Source: Desulfobacteraceae bacterium (GTDB taxonomy: Bacteria; Desulfobacterota; Desulfobacteria; Desulfobacterales; UBA11574). From it: DNA of 10,894 nt. The position numbers and the translations under genes were made by a program. The stretch is from positions 1 to 10,894 of the forward strand of contig JAOUGB010000038.1 of the NCBI GenBank assembly GCA_029857875.1, in the 5' to 3' direction. Under the pieces are notes generated by a model. The model was not told where the DNA came from. It worked only from the letters and a program-made list of their open reading frames with translations, and did not search any database. Of this stretch, positions 1-6,988 are shown in pieces (within the stretch, counting starts at the first letter, position 1; every line of letters starts with the position of its first letter).

Positions 1-2812
1 CCTAACTCAGGTCATCAATCGAATAAGAAAGCAATCATCGCACTTGAATATCCCCGTAACCAAGATAAGAGACTTGATCCATCGAATCAGAAAAGATGGT
101 GTTTTCCCTGGAATTGAAAGTTTGATTCCCCTGATTTATCCTCATCTGGATTCTTTTTTCGACTATGTTCCGAAAAATACATTTTTTATTTTGGTTGAAC
201 CTGCTGAACTGGAAAATATCGCAGACCATACGCTGCTGCAGGCATCAAAAAGTTTTGATGCTGCGCAAAAAGAATCACGGCTTTGTGTTGAACCTGAGCG
301 TCTTTATCTAACCTGGCAGGAGACTAAAGCGATATTTGAGCAGAAAAAGGCGCTTTCCGTGAAAAAGCTCCATGTATCAAAGGAATCCATGTCTGAAAAA
401 CCGTCTTTAAAGCAATTTCATTATTCAGTGAAAGATAATATGGACCTTAGCATGGAACTTGATCGTCGCCGGGAACAAGACCTTTTTTCTCCTCTGGCAA
501 ACTGGATCAATCATCAAAGGCTGTCCGGATTTGATACACTTATGGTTTGCCATACTCGAACACAGGCCAAGAGACTGGTGTCACTATTGGTCCCATATGG
601 TATTCATCTCGAAAGTATTGAAAGATTCGCTGATATTAAACAAAGCAAAGGGCAAGCATTCGTTTGTGTGGGTCGGATTTCCTCGGGATTTGTATGGCCG
701 GCTGAATCTTTGGCGATCATCACAGAGGATGAAATATTCGGATCAAAGCGCCGGGCAAAAATAAAACCAGAGCAGCAAATTCGAACCCAACTTTTTGCAT
801 TTGAAGATTTAAAAAAAGGAGATCTTGTTGTTCACAACGATCACGGGATAGGACAATATGAGGGTCTGGTTGAATTGACATTAAATGGATCGAGCAATGA
901 TTTCCTCCTTATTGTCTATAAAGATGACGATAAACTTTATTTGCCTGTGGATCGTATGGGTATGGTTCAAAAATACATGGGTGTTGACGGCGTCGAACCG
1001 GCTCTCGACAAGATGGGCGGTAAATCATGGGAACGGGTTAAGGAAAGGGTAAAAAGATCGACCGAAAAAATTGCCGGAGAACTCTTAAAACTCTATGCTG
1101 AACGTAAAGTCAGCCGAGGACATGCTTTCAGGGAACTGGACGTTGATTTTAAGAACTTTGAAATGGGTTTTCCTTATGAAGAGACAGAAGACCAACTCGG
1201 AGCCATCGAAGATGTGTACAATGATATGAAGGCACAAATTTCAATGGACCGACTGGTATGTGGTGATGTCGGATACGGAAAAACAGAAGTTGCCCTGCGC
1301 GCCTCGTTGATGTCTGTTAATGATGGTAAACAGGTTGCCGTACTTGTACCAACGACGGTACTTGCAGAACAGCATTTTACGACGTTTTCAGAACGTTTCC
1401 AAAGGTATCCGATTAACATTGCATGCTTGAGCAGGTTTCGTTCTTTAAAGACACAACGCAACATTATAAATGATCTTAAAGCCGGAAAGATAGATATTGT
1501 CATTGGAACACATCGGCTGATTCAGAAAGATGTGTTATTTAAAGATCTGGGACTTTTAATCCTTGATGAAGAACAGCGCTTTGGGGTCAAACATAAAGAA
1601 AAGTTGAAAAAGATAAGACGTTCGGTGGATGTACTTGCTTTAACCGCCACACCAATACCCAGAACACTTCACATGTCGCTGATGGGGGTGCGGGATATCA
1701 GCATCATTTCAACACCACCTGAGCATCGCAAGTCTATTATCACCTATATTTCTGAATTTGATGACGCCGTCATTTCCGATGCCATACAAAAGGAACTCGG
1801 CAGAAAGGGACAGATCTTTTTTGTTCATAATAATATTCATACGATAAGGAAAATGGCAAGACACCTGCAGGAATTGGTACCCGATGTCAGACTCGATGTG
1901 GCGCACGGCCGTCTGGATGAGGAGGAATTGGAGGTAGTCATGCTGCGTTTTATGAATAAAGAGATAGACTTGCTGGTGTGCACCACTATTATAGAGTCAG
2001 GACTTGATATTCCTTCCGCCAACACCATACTGATCAATCGAGCAGACAGATTCGGGCTTGCTCAGATTTATCAACTGCGCGGTCGTGTCGGCCGTCTGGA
2101 TGAACAGGCCTATGCCTATCTTTTTATCCCCAAGGAAAGTACGTTGGGCAAAGATGCTCAAAAACGCCTGAAGATTTTAATGGAACACAGTGATCTCGGC
2201 TCGGGCTTTCAAATTGCCATGAGTGATTTGAAAATCAGAGGCGGCGGAACGATTTTAGGTGCTTCCCAATCCGGCCATATTGCCGCGGTGGGTTATGACA
2301 TGTTTCTCAAACTGATGGAAAACTCCATGGCGGAACTGAAAGGGGAAAAGGTTCAGGAAAGTCTTGAACCGGAGATCAACATTAATATGCCTGCTTCGAT
2401 ACCCGAATTCTATATCGCCGATATTGATCAGCGTCTTAGTGCATATCGTCGGCTTGCTAAAATGACAGAACTTAATGAGATTGCTGATTTTAAGGCGGAG
2501 CTGATGGATAGATTTGGTGATTTGAACACTGAAACGGAAAATCTTCTTTTAAAAATCATGCTCAGGGTATTGGCCATAAAGGCTGGTGTCAACCGGGTTG
2601 ATCTTAAAGGATGGCAGCTTTCACTCTCTTTTTCGCAAGCACACCAGAAAAATCCTTCCGGCATTATAGACATGGTTCTTTCAGAACAAGATCGGTATGG
2701 AATCACACCGGATCATATTTTGCAGGTCAAACTGAAAAAAGGGAATACATCCTTTCTTTTGTCGCAGACTAAAAACATCTTGAAAGAAATAATGCAACGT
2801 GTTAATAGCTAA
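1..2812 (+). CDS. mfd: Transcription-repair coupling factor Mfd, 5' end missing
   Basis: Mfd is a DNA translocase that pushes stalled RNA polymerase off the template and recruits the UvrAB excision repair machinery. The frame is open to the left edge of the window (first full codon at 2), so the gene starts upstream; the TTG at 44 is internal. About 936 residues are visible, against roughly 1150 for the family, so part of the N-terminal UvrB-like region is lost. Counting from base 2, the RNA polymerase interaction domain is near residues 275-330 (GDLVVHNDHGIG). The helicase motor has Walker A GDVGYGKT at about 421, Walker B DEEQ at 522, TAT at 548 and motif VI QLRGRVGR at 691. The C-terminal TRCF (D7) domain covers about the last 150 residues. 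No frameshift or missing motif is seen. Identification is very secure. The next gene begins 57 bases after the stop. Confidence 0.97.
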   Translation, partial: LTQVINRIRKQSSHLNIPVTKIRDLIHRIRKDGVFPGIESLIPLIYPHLDSFFDYVPKNTFFILVEPAELENIADHTLLQASKSFDAAQKESRLCVEPERLYLTWQETKAIFEQKKALSVKKLHVSKESMSEKPSLKQFHYSVKDNMDLSMELDRRREQDLFSPLANWINHQRLSGFDTLMVCHTRTQAKRLVSLLVPYGIHLESIERFADIKQSKGQAFVCVGRISSGFVWPAESLAIITEDEIFGSKRRAKIKPEQQIRTQLFAFEDLKKGDLVVHNDHGIGQYEGLVELTLNGSSNDFLLIVYKDDDKLYLPVDRMGMVQKYMGVDGVEPALDKMGGKSWERVKERVKRSTEKIAGELLKLYAERKVSRGHAFRELDVDFKNFEMGFPYEETEDQLGAIEDVYNDMKAQISMDRLVCGDVGYGKTEVALRASLMSVNDGKQVAVLVPTTVLAEQHFTTFSERFQRYPINIACLSRFRSLKTQRNIINDLKAGKIDIVIGTHRLIQKDVLFKDLGLLILDEEQRFGVKHKEKLKKIRRSVDVLALTATPIPRTLHMSLMGVRDISIISTPPEHRKSIITYISEFDDAVISDAIQKELGRKGQIFFVHNNIHTIRKMARHLQELVPDVRLDVAHGRLDEEELEVVMLRFMNKEIDLLVCTTIIESGLDIPSANTILINRADRFGLAQIYQLRGRVGRLDEQAYAYLFIPKESTLGKDAQKRLKILMEHSDLGSGFQIAMSDLKIRGGGTILGASQSGHIAAVGYDMFLKLMENSMAELKGEKVQESLEPEININMPASIPEFYIADIDQRLSAYRRLAKMTELNEIADFKAELMDRFGDLNTETENLLLKIMLRVLAIKAGVNRVDLKGWQLSLSFSQAHQKNPSGIIDMVLSEQDRYGITPDHILQVKLKKGNTSFLLSQTKNILKEIMQRVNS

Positions 2813-2869
2813 AAATTTAAATAATTTAGGAACTAATTTGGATTTGCATGTCAGATATTCCAGTTTCTG

Positions 2870-3562
2870 ATGATAAGATATTCAATTAAATTTATTTCTT
2901 TAATTTGTTTTCTGTGGATTGGGTTTACTTTGTGCGGGTGCTCTGATTTCGAACACAAACAAAAAGATGAATATTTTATCAAAGTCGGGGACAGGACAAT
3001 AACCGTTGCTGACTTCAACAAGGCTTTTGAAATCGCCAAGAATGCATATCCGCACAATAGAATAAAGCAACCTGATGTGACCCGGGAAGTTCGACTTCGG
3101 CTTATTCAACAAATGACTGAAGAGATGATTCTTCTGGAAAGGGCTAAAGAACTTGATATTACGATTACAGATTCTCAGGTTGAAGAGGCCTTGAGAGATA
3201 TAAAAAGGGATTATCCTGACAATGTGTTCCAGGAAACACTGCTTGAGTATGCCATTCCTTACCAGTCTTGGAGAGAAGGATTAAAGACACGTTTACTTAT
3301 AGAGAAGGTGATTGCACAGGAGTTGGGCGATAAGATCGAAATAACGCATGATGACATATCGAAATATCATGAGGAACACTTCAAAGATGACAACACATCA
3401 CCTGATGTGAATGAGGTTCCAAAAGATACAAACAACATCATTATTAAAATATTGCGCAAAGAGAAGATGGAAAAAGCGTATGTGCCGTGGATAAAAGAAC
3501 TTAAAAACAAGTACGTAGTTGAAATAAACAAAAAAGAGCTGGAAAAAATGACCGGTTTGTAA
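2870..3562 (+). CDS. SurA N-domain-like periplasmic lipoprotein without a visible PPIase domain
   Basis: The 230-residue product begins with a short charged segment, a hydrophobic stretch and a lipobox ending LCGC, so Cys24 is the likely lipidated residue. Ser follows it rather than Asp, which in the E. coli Lol rule favours the outer membrane. Residues of about 35-165 resemble the helical SurA N-terminal chaperone domain (KVGDRTITVADFNKAF, then a long helix with MTEEMILLERAKEL). The parvulin isomerase domain expected next is absent; a short Asp/Asn/Thr-rich linker leads straight to a C-terminal helix (PWIKELKNKYVVEI). A periplasmic chaperone role is inferred from the domain and from the SurA-like gene 25 bases downstream. 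The start is nearly forced: there is an in-frame stop at 2834-2836 and no ATG, GTG or TTG in between. No Shine-Dalgarno sequence is visible. A standard annotation might call it a peptidylprolyl isomerase, which the sequence does not support. Confidence 0.85.
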   Translation: MIRYSIKFISLICFLWIGFTLCGCSDFEHKQKDEYFIKVGDRTITVADFNKAFEIAKNAYPHNRIKQPDVTREVRLRLIQQMTEEMILLERAKELDITITDSQVEEALRDIKRDYPDNVFQETLLEYAIPYQSWREGLKTRLLIEKVIAQELGDKIEITHDDISKYHEEHFKDDNTSPDVNEVPKDTNNIIIKILRKEKMEKAYVPWIKELKNKYVVEINKKELEKMTGL

Positions 3563-3587
3563 AATAATTTATGGTTCTTTTAAAAAA

Positions 3588-4601
3588 ATGAAAAGCAGAT
3601 CCTTTAAATCTATTCGAATTAATTCAATATATTGTGTTATATATTCATTGTTTTTTTGTGTGTTTGGTTATCCGTTAATTATAAACGCAAAGAGTGCGGA
3701 AATTGTTGAACGTATTGTTGCCGTGGTTAATGATGATGTCATTACACTTATCGAACTCAACAGCTCACTTAAACCTTACACGGAAAAAATTCGATCCCTT
3801 GGATATCCGTCGGAGAAAGAGCAACAACTACTCTTTAACGTCAGAAAGGATATGCTTGACCGCCTTATCAATCAGAAAATTGAAGATCAGGAGATAAAGC
3901 GTTCAAAGGTTGAAATCAGCGAAGGGCAGATCGATCAAACCATTGAGCGGATCAAAGAGACGAATTATCTTACAGATGAACAACTAAGGGCGGCATTGGC
4001 CAAAGACGGACTGACCATGGAAGAGTATCGCAAAAAGATCAAAAGTCAGGTACTCAGAGAAAGGCTTGTCACTCTTAAAGTTAAATCAAAGATCGTGATT
4101 ACCAAAGAAGACGTTAAAGCTTATTATGAAAAACATATCGACGAGTATGGCGGAAAACAAAAATATCATCTTCGCAATATCATTATAAAAGTTCCTCTGT
4201 TTTCGGATTCAGAAAAGAAACTTGAGATTAAAGCGAGAATGGATGAGATTTTGGAAAAATTAAAAGCCGGAGAATCTTTTGAAGTCTTGGCGGCAAAGTA
4301 TTCAGAATCACCGGCGGCTTCTGATGGCGGAAATCTGGGTGAGTTCGAATTCGATTCCCTGTCACCGCAACTTCAAAAGGCCATCGAAGAAATAAAGCCT
4401 GGTGAGTTTACACCCGTGCTCGATACAGATCAGGGATATCAAATTTTTTTTCTAGAAGAGATATTAAGTGCTAAAGGAAAAACGCTTGAGGAGGTTACAC
4501 CGGAAATTGAACGTAAGCTCTATGATGAAAGCATTGATAAAAAATATCGGGCATGGATTGGAGATTTGCGAAAACAGGCCGTTATCAAAATCATCCAGTA
4601 G
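3588..4601 (+). CDS. surA: SurA-like periplasmic chaperone with one parvulin domain
   Basis: The 337-residue protein has a basic N-terminus, a hydrophobic core (about residues 14-33) and a likely signal peptidase site after Ala34 or Ala37, so it should be periplasmic. The mature part opens with ERIVAVVNDDVITLIEL, the SurA N-domain signature, and helices continue to about residue 180. One parvulin prolyl isomerase domain spans roughly 190-292, with YHLRNIIIKV at its start and the conserved stretch SESPAASDGGNLGEF. The end is a helix with KYRAWIGDLRKQAVIKI, which packs with the N-domain in SurA. E. coli SurA has two parvulin domains; single-domain forms are common elsewhere. The expected role is folding outer-membrane proteins. 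An in-frame stop at 3549-3551 leaves ATG 3588 as the only conventional start, preceded by an A-rich run and no Shine-Dalgarno sequence. The SurA family assignment is secure; strict orthology to E. coli surA is less so. Confidence 0.9.
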   Translation: MKSRSFKSIRINSIYCVIYSLFFCVFGYPLIINAKSAEIVERIVAVVNDDVITLIELNSSLKPYTEKIRSLGYPSEKEQQLLFNVRKDMLDRLINQKIEDQEIKRSKVEISEGQIDQTIERIKETNYLTDEQLRAALAKDGLTMEEYRKKIKSQVLRERLVTLKVKSKIVITKEDVKAYYEKHIDEYGGKQKYHLRNIIIKVPLFSDSEKKLEIKARMDEILEKLKAGESFEVLAAKYSESPAASDGGNLGEFEFDSLSPQLQKAIEEIKPGEFTPVLDTDQGYQIFFLEEILSAKGKTLEEVTPEIERKLYDESIDKKYRAWIGDLRKQAVIKIIQ

Positions 4602-4604
4602 CGT

Positions 4605-4624
4605 TCTTCGGCTCTGCCTGAAGA
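4605..4624 (+). terminator. Stem-loop just after the surA-like gene, possible weak terminator
   Basis: TCTTC (4605-4609) plus GGC can pair with GCC plus GAAGA (4620-4624), leaving one bulged T and a 3-base loop. It begins 4 bases after the stop codon. There is no T-run after it, so it is not a standard intrinsic terminator and may only protect the 3' end of the transcript. Confidence 0.3.
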
Positions 4625-4631
4625 GTTGCTG

Positions 4632-4770
4632 CAAGAGTTTGAAGTGAGCTAAAATTGTAAGTGAGCTAAAGTGAGCTAAAGGTTGAAGTGAGCTAAAGTT
4701 ATGGAGTCGCATTGCTCCGGTAATTTTATATAATTGACAGAATACCTTCACTTTAGGCACTTTTAACTTG
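4632..4770. repeat. Compound inverted-repeat element, copy 1
   Basis: The left arm carries four exact copies of GTGAGCTAAA (4644-4653, 4661-4670, 4671-4680, 4688-4697), two of them directly adjacent. The right arm has ACTTTAGGCACTTTT (4750-4764), whose reverse complement is a variant of the same unit. The outer edges also match loosely: CAAG at 4632 and CTTG ending at 4770. The middle has a small hairpin, GGAG (4703-4706) with CTCC (4715-4718), then an AT-rich segment with TATAAT (4729-4734). Bases 4732-4763 match 8190-8221 in the second copy with only two differences. No open frame of note lies inside. It resembles a non-autonomous, REP/MITE-like intergenic repeat. No clear target-site duplication was found. 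Confidence 0.8.
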
Positions 4771-4789
4771 TACGGCTTTGAGTAAAACA

Positions 4790-4832
4790 GCCCCTTTCAA
4801 GGGCAAACCAAAACCTGGTCCTTTTGGCCAGG
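4790..4832 (+). promoter_or_regulatory. Two hairpins in the mgtE leader, one with an alternative fold
   Basis: The first hairpin pairs GCCC (4790-4793) with GGGC (4801-4804). The second pairs CCTGGTC (4814-4820) with GGCCAGG (4826-4832) as 7 pairs, one of them G-T, around the loop CTTTT. An exclusive alternative pairs CCAAAA (4808-4813) with TTTTGG (4822-4827). The structure ends 17 bases before the mgtE start codon, close enough to affect ribosome access. No M-box (ykoK) consensus was recognised. After the second hairpin comes ATTCTTTACTTT, too broken for a confident intrinsic terminator. A regulatory role is inference. Confidence 0.4.
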
Positions 4833-4849
4833 ATTCTTTACTTTAACAT

Positions 4850-6202
4850 ATGCATAGTGAATCCAACAAAATACTTCTTGAAAGCATTAAAAGACTGCTA
4901 AGAAGAGATGCCACCAGCCACCTTCTTAAGATTGTAAAAAAAACCCACGCTGCGGACTTGGCCTCGGTGTTCGATTTTTTGTCAATTCATAATCAACGCA
5001 GACTCTTTAAGCTCATCGATAATGTAAGTTTAAAGGGCGAGATTTTCAGTAATCTCGACGAGGACACATTTTTGGGCCTAGTGGATGGAATGAATTTGGA
5101 CGATATCGTCGAAATCCTTGATCTCATGCCAAGAGATGATGTTGCCGACCTGTTGGGATGTATGCCTGTGGAAAGGTCCGATGCTATCCTTGAGAAAATG
5201 AAAAAGGAGGGTTCAAAAGAAGTTGAAGGTCTCCTTCACTATGAGGATGATACAGCGGGCGGTATCATGGTCCCTGAGTTTATTGCGTTGCAAGAGGATA
5301 CAACCGCCGGAGAGGCCATTCAGTCACTTCAAAAAGAGCATCTGGATGTAGAGATGCCGTTTTATCTTTATGTGGTTGATACGAACGGCAAATTGATCGG
5401 GGTCAGTTCTTTGAGGCAGCTGGTTGTGGTTCCGCCCAAGACACCCCTTAAGAATTTCATGACCACAGATGTTTTTGCGGTAAAAACGAATATGGATCAG
5501 GAAGAGGTGGCAAAAATCGTTGCCCGTTATGATATCCTTGCCGTACCGGTGGTGGATGACACAAACAAATTGGTCGGTATTGTTACCGTGGATGATGTTA
5601 TCGATATCATCAGAGAAGAAGCGACAGAAGACATATTGAAAATGGTAGGTGTCGGCGAAGAATTCGTTGAAACCACATCCATATTCAAAAATATCAAAAT
5701 GCGCATGCCGTGGCTGTTCGCGAGCTGTGTCGGCGGAATTATCGCTTCCTTTATTATCGGTTATTTTCAGTCAAGTTTAAGCAAGTTGGCTTATCTGGCG
5801 GCTTTTATTCCGGTGATTATGGGAATGGGCGGCAACATTGGCGTTCAATCCGCTACCATTACGGTTCGGGGACTAGCCACCGGACGTCTCAATATTCGCG
5901 ATATCTGGTCGGTAGTTTCCAAACAGCTTATGGTGGGGCTGATGCTGGGTCTTTTTTACGGATTTGTTGTTGGTTTGGTAGCACAGTTGAAATACAGCCG
6001 TGAATGGTTTGCTCTGGCCGTGGGACTTGGTGTGCTTTCTTCCATGACCTTGGCAGCCCTCGCGGGATCTCTGGTGCCGATGACCTTAGCCAAAATCAAT
6101 GTCGATCCTGCAATTGCGTCAGGTCCTTTTGTTACCACGGCAATCGACATTATCAGTGTGACCTTCTATTTTGTTATTGCCACAACCCTCCTGGGTATAT
6201 GA
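4850..6202 (+). CDS. mgtE: Magnesium transporter MgtE
   Basis: MgtE is a homodimeric inner-membrane Mg2+ channel gated by its cytoplasmic domains. At 450 residues it is full length for the family. Residues of about 1-130 form the helical MgtE N domain (LDLMPRDDVADLLGCMP). Two CBS domains follow: the first begins near GGIMVPEF at about 137 and the second near FMTTDVFAV at 203, with IVTVDDVIDII closing it. The membrane part runs from about 287 to the end, with the family signature MGMGGNIGVQSATITVRGLA at about 324. Asp433, in AIDII, corresponds by position to the pore Asp known from the Thermus protein. An in-frame TAA at 4844-4846 sits two codons upstream of ATG 4850, so the start is nearly forced; no Shine-Dalgarno sequence precedes it. 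The recO start lies 4 bases after the stop, which implies cotranscription. Confidence 0.95.
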   Translation: MHSESNKILLESIKRLLRRDATSHLLKIVKKTHAADLASVFDFLSIHNQRRLFKLIDNVSLKGEIFSNLDEDTFLGLVDGMNLDDIVEILDLMPRDDVADLLGCMPVERSDAILEKMKKEGSKEVEGLLHYEDDTAGGIMVPEFIALQEDTTAGEAIQSLQKEHLDVEMPFYLYVVDTNGKLIGVSSLRQLVVVPPKTPLKNFMTTDVFAVKTNMDQEEVAKIVARYDILAVPVVDDTNKLVGIVTVDDVIDIIREEATEDILKMVGVGEEFVETTSIFKNIKMRMPWLFASCVGGIIASFIIGYFQSSLSKLAYLAAFIPVIMGMGGNIGVQSATITVRGLATGRLNIRDIWSVVSKQLMVGLMLGLFYGFVVGLVAQLKYSREWFALAVGLGVLSSMTLAALAGSLVPMTLAKINVDPAIASGPFVTTAIDIISVTFYFVIATTLLGI

Positions 6203-6206
6203 AAAG

Positions 6207-6974
6207 ATGTCAAGCTTTTCAACGCCTGCAATCGTATTACGCCGGATCGATTATGGAGAATATGATTTTGTCATTACGCTTTTTACGCTGAGAAAAGGCA
6301 AAATTTCAGTCATTGCAAAATCTGCAAAAAAAAGCAAAAAACGATTTGCAGGAATACTTGAACTCTTTTCAATATTAGACGTGGTATGCAATGTTGGTCG
6401 AAGAAAAGGGCTTCCTGTTTTACAGGAAGCCGCATTAGAGTATCCGTTTTTCGACATCAGATCCAGCACATTAAAGATGGCCTATGCCAGCTACTGGGCA
6501 GAACTCATCAACGAATGGATGGAAAGCGGTCAAAAACAAGTTCAGCTTTACCAGCTCTTTCAGTATGTTTTGAGAGAACTTGATTCATGCCGGGTATCAG
6601 AAGCGGCACTTTCTATTTTGTTTCAGGTGAAGTTTATGACCATATCCGGTCTTGCACCAAATTTAAGACAATGCAGCGTCTGCCGCATTGAAGTAGAGAA
6701 GATAAAGGAAACCAGAGTTAAATTTGATTTTGAAAAGGGAGGAATCTTATGTGACGGATGTACTTCCAAAACCTTGCATAAAACATTTCTTTCAAAGGGA
6801 ATCATTAAACAGCTTTTGTGGATAGAAAAGGGGGATTTGGTCAAAGCGGTGAGGGTCAGGTTTACTTCTGATGCTTTAAGGGAAGGTTTGGAGTTTTTGG
6901 AGACCTTTGTGCCCTATCATGTGGGAAAAGAACCCCGGAGTTTGAAATTTTTGCAACAAATAAGGAAGTGGTAG
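6207..6974 (+). CDS. recO: DNA repair protein RecO
   Basis: RecO works with RecR (and RecF) to load RecA on SSB-coated single-stranded DNA and to anneal strands. From ATG 6207 it is 255 residues, typical for the family. The N-terminal OB fold is visible as TPAIVLRRIDYGEYDFVITL followed by GKISVIAKSAKKSKKR, with the basic cluster expected for DNA binding. A four-Cys zinc motif is intact: Cys156 and Cys159 (CSVC), Cys182 and Cys185 (CDGC). The frame is open further up to an ATG at 6171, but that would overlap mgtE by 32 bases and add 12 residues ahead of the conserved MSSFSTPAIVL start, so 6207 is preferred. GAAAAG just before it is a weak ribosome site. Runs of 8 and 6 A (6326-6333, 6336-6341) encode part of the Lys-rich segment. 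The kinase gene starts 14 bases downstream. Confidence 0.94.
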   Translation: MSSFSTPAIVLRRIDYGEYDFVITLFTLRKGKISVIAKSAKKSKKRFAGILELFSILDVVCNVGRRKGLPVLQEAALEYPFFDIRSSTLKMAYASYWAELINEWMESGQKQVQLYQLFQYVLRELDSCRVSEAALSILFQVKFMTISGLAPNLRQCSVCRIEVEKIKETRVKFDFEKGGILCDGCTSKTLHKTFLSKGIIKQLLWIEKGDLVKAVRVRFTSDALREGLEFLETFVPYHVGKEPRSLKFLQQIRKW

Positions 6975-6988
6975 ATACCGGATGAAAA

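Noticed and set aside
44..46. TTG at 44 as the start of mfd
   Set aside because: The frame continues open to base 2 with plausible Mfd-like sequence (INRIRKQSSHLN), and the visible protein is shorter than the family, so the gene begins outside the window.
3571..3591. Tiny upstream frames ending across the next gene's start (3571-3591 into the surA-like gene, 8391-8408 into glyQ)
   Set aside because: Both encode 5-6 residues and have no ribosome site of their own. TGA overlapping an ATG followed by A is frequent by chance; the glyQ case is simply its Shine-Dalgarno sequence read as codons.
4632..4770. CRISPR array, because of the repeated GTGAGCTAAA unit
   Set aside because: Units are only 10 bases, spaced 0-7 bases apart, with no spacer of 25-40 bases and no cas genes.
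4602..4849. M-box (ykoK) magnesium riboswitch before mgtE
   Set aside because: The conserved M-box core was not found, and most of the gap is taken up by the inverted-repeat element. Only two small hairpins remain.
6171..6206. An earlier recO start at 6171
   Set aside because: It would overlap mgtE by 32 bases and add 12 residues ahead of the conserved RecO start; ATG 6207 gives the usual length.
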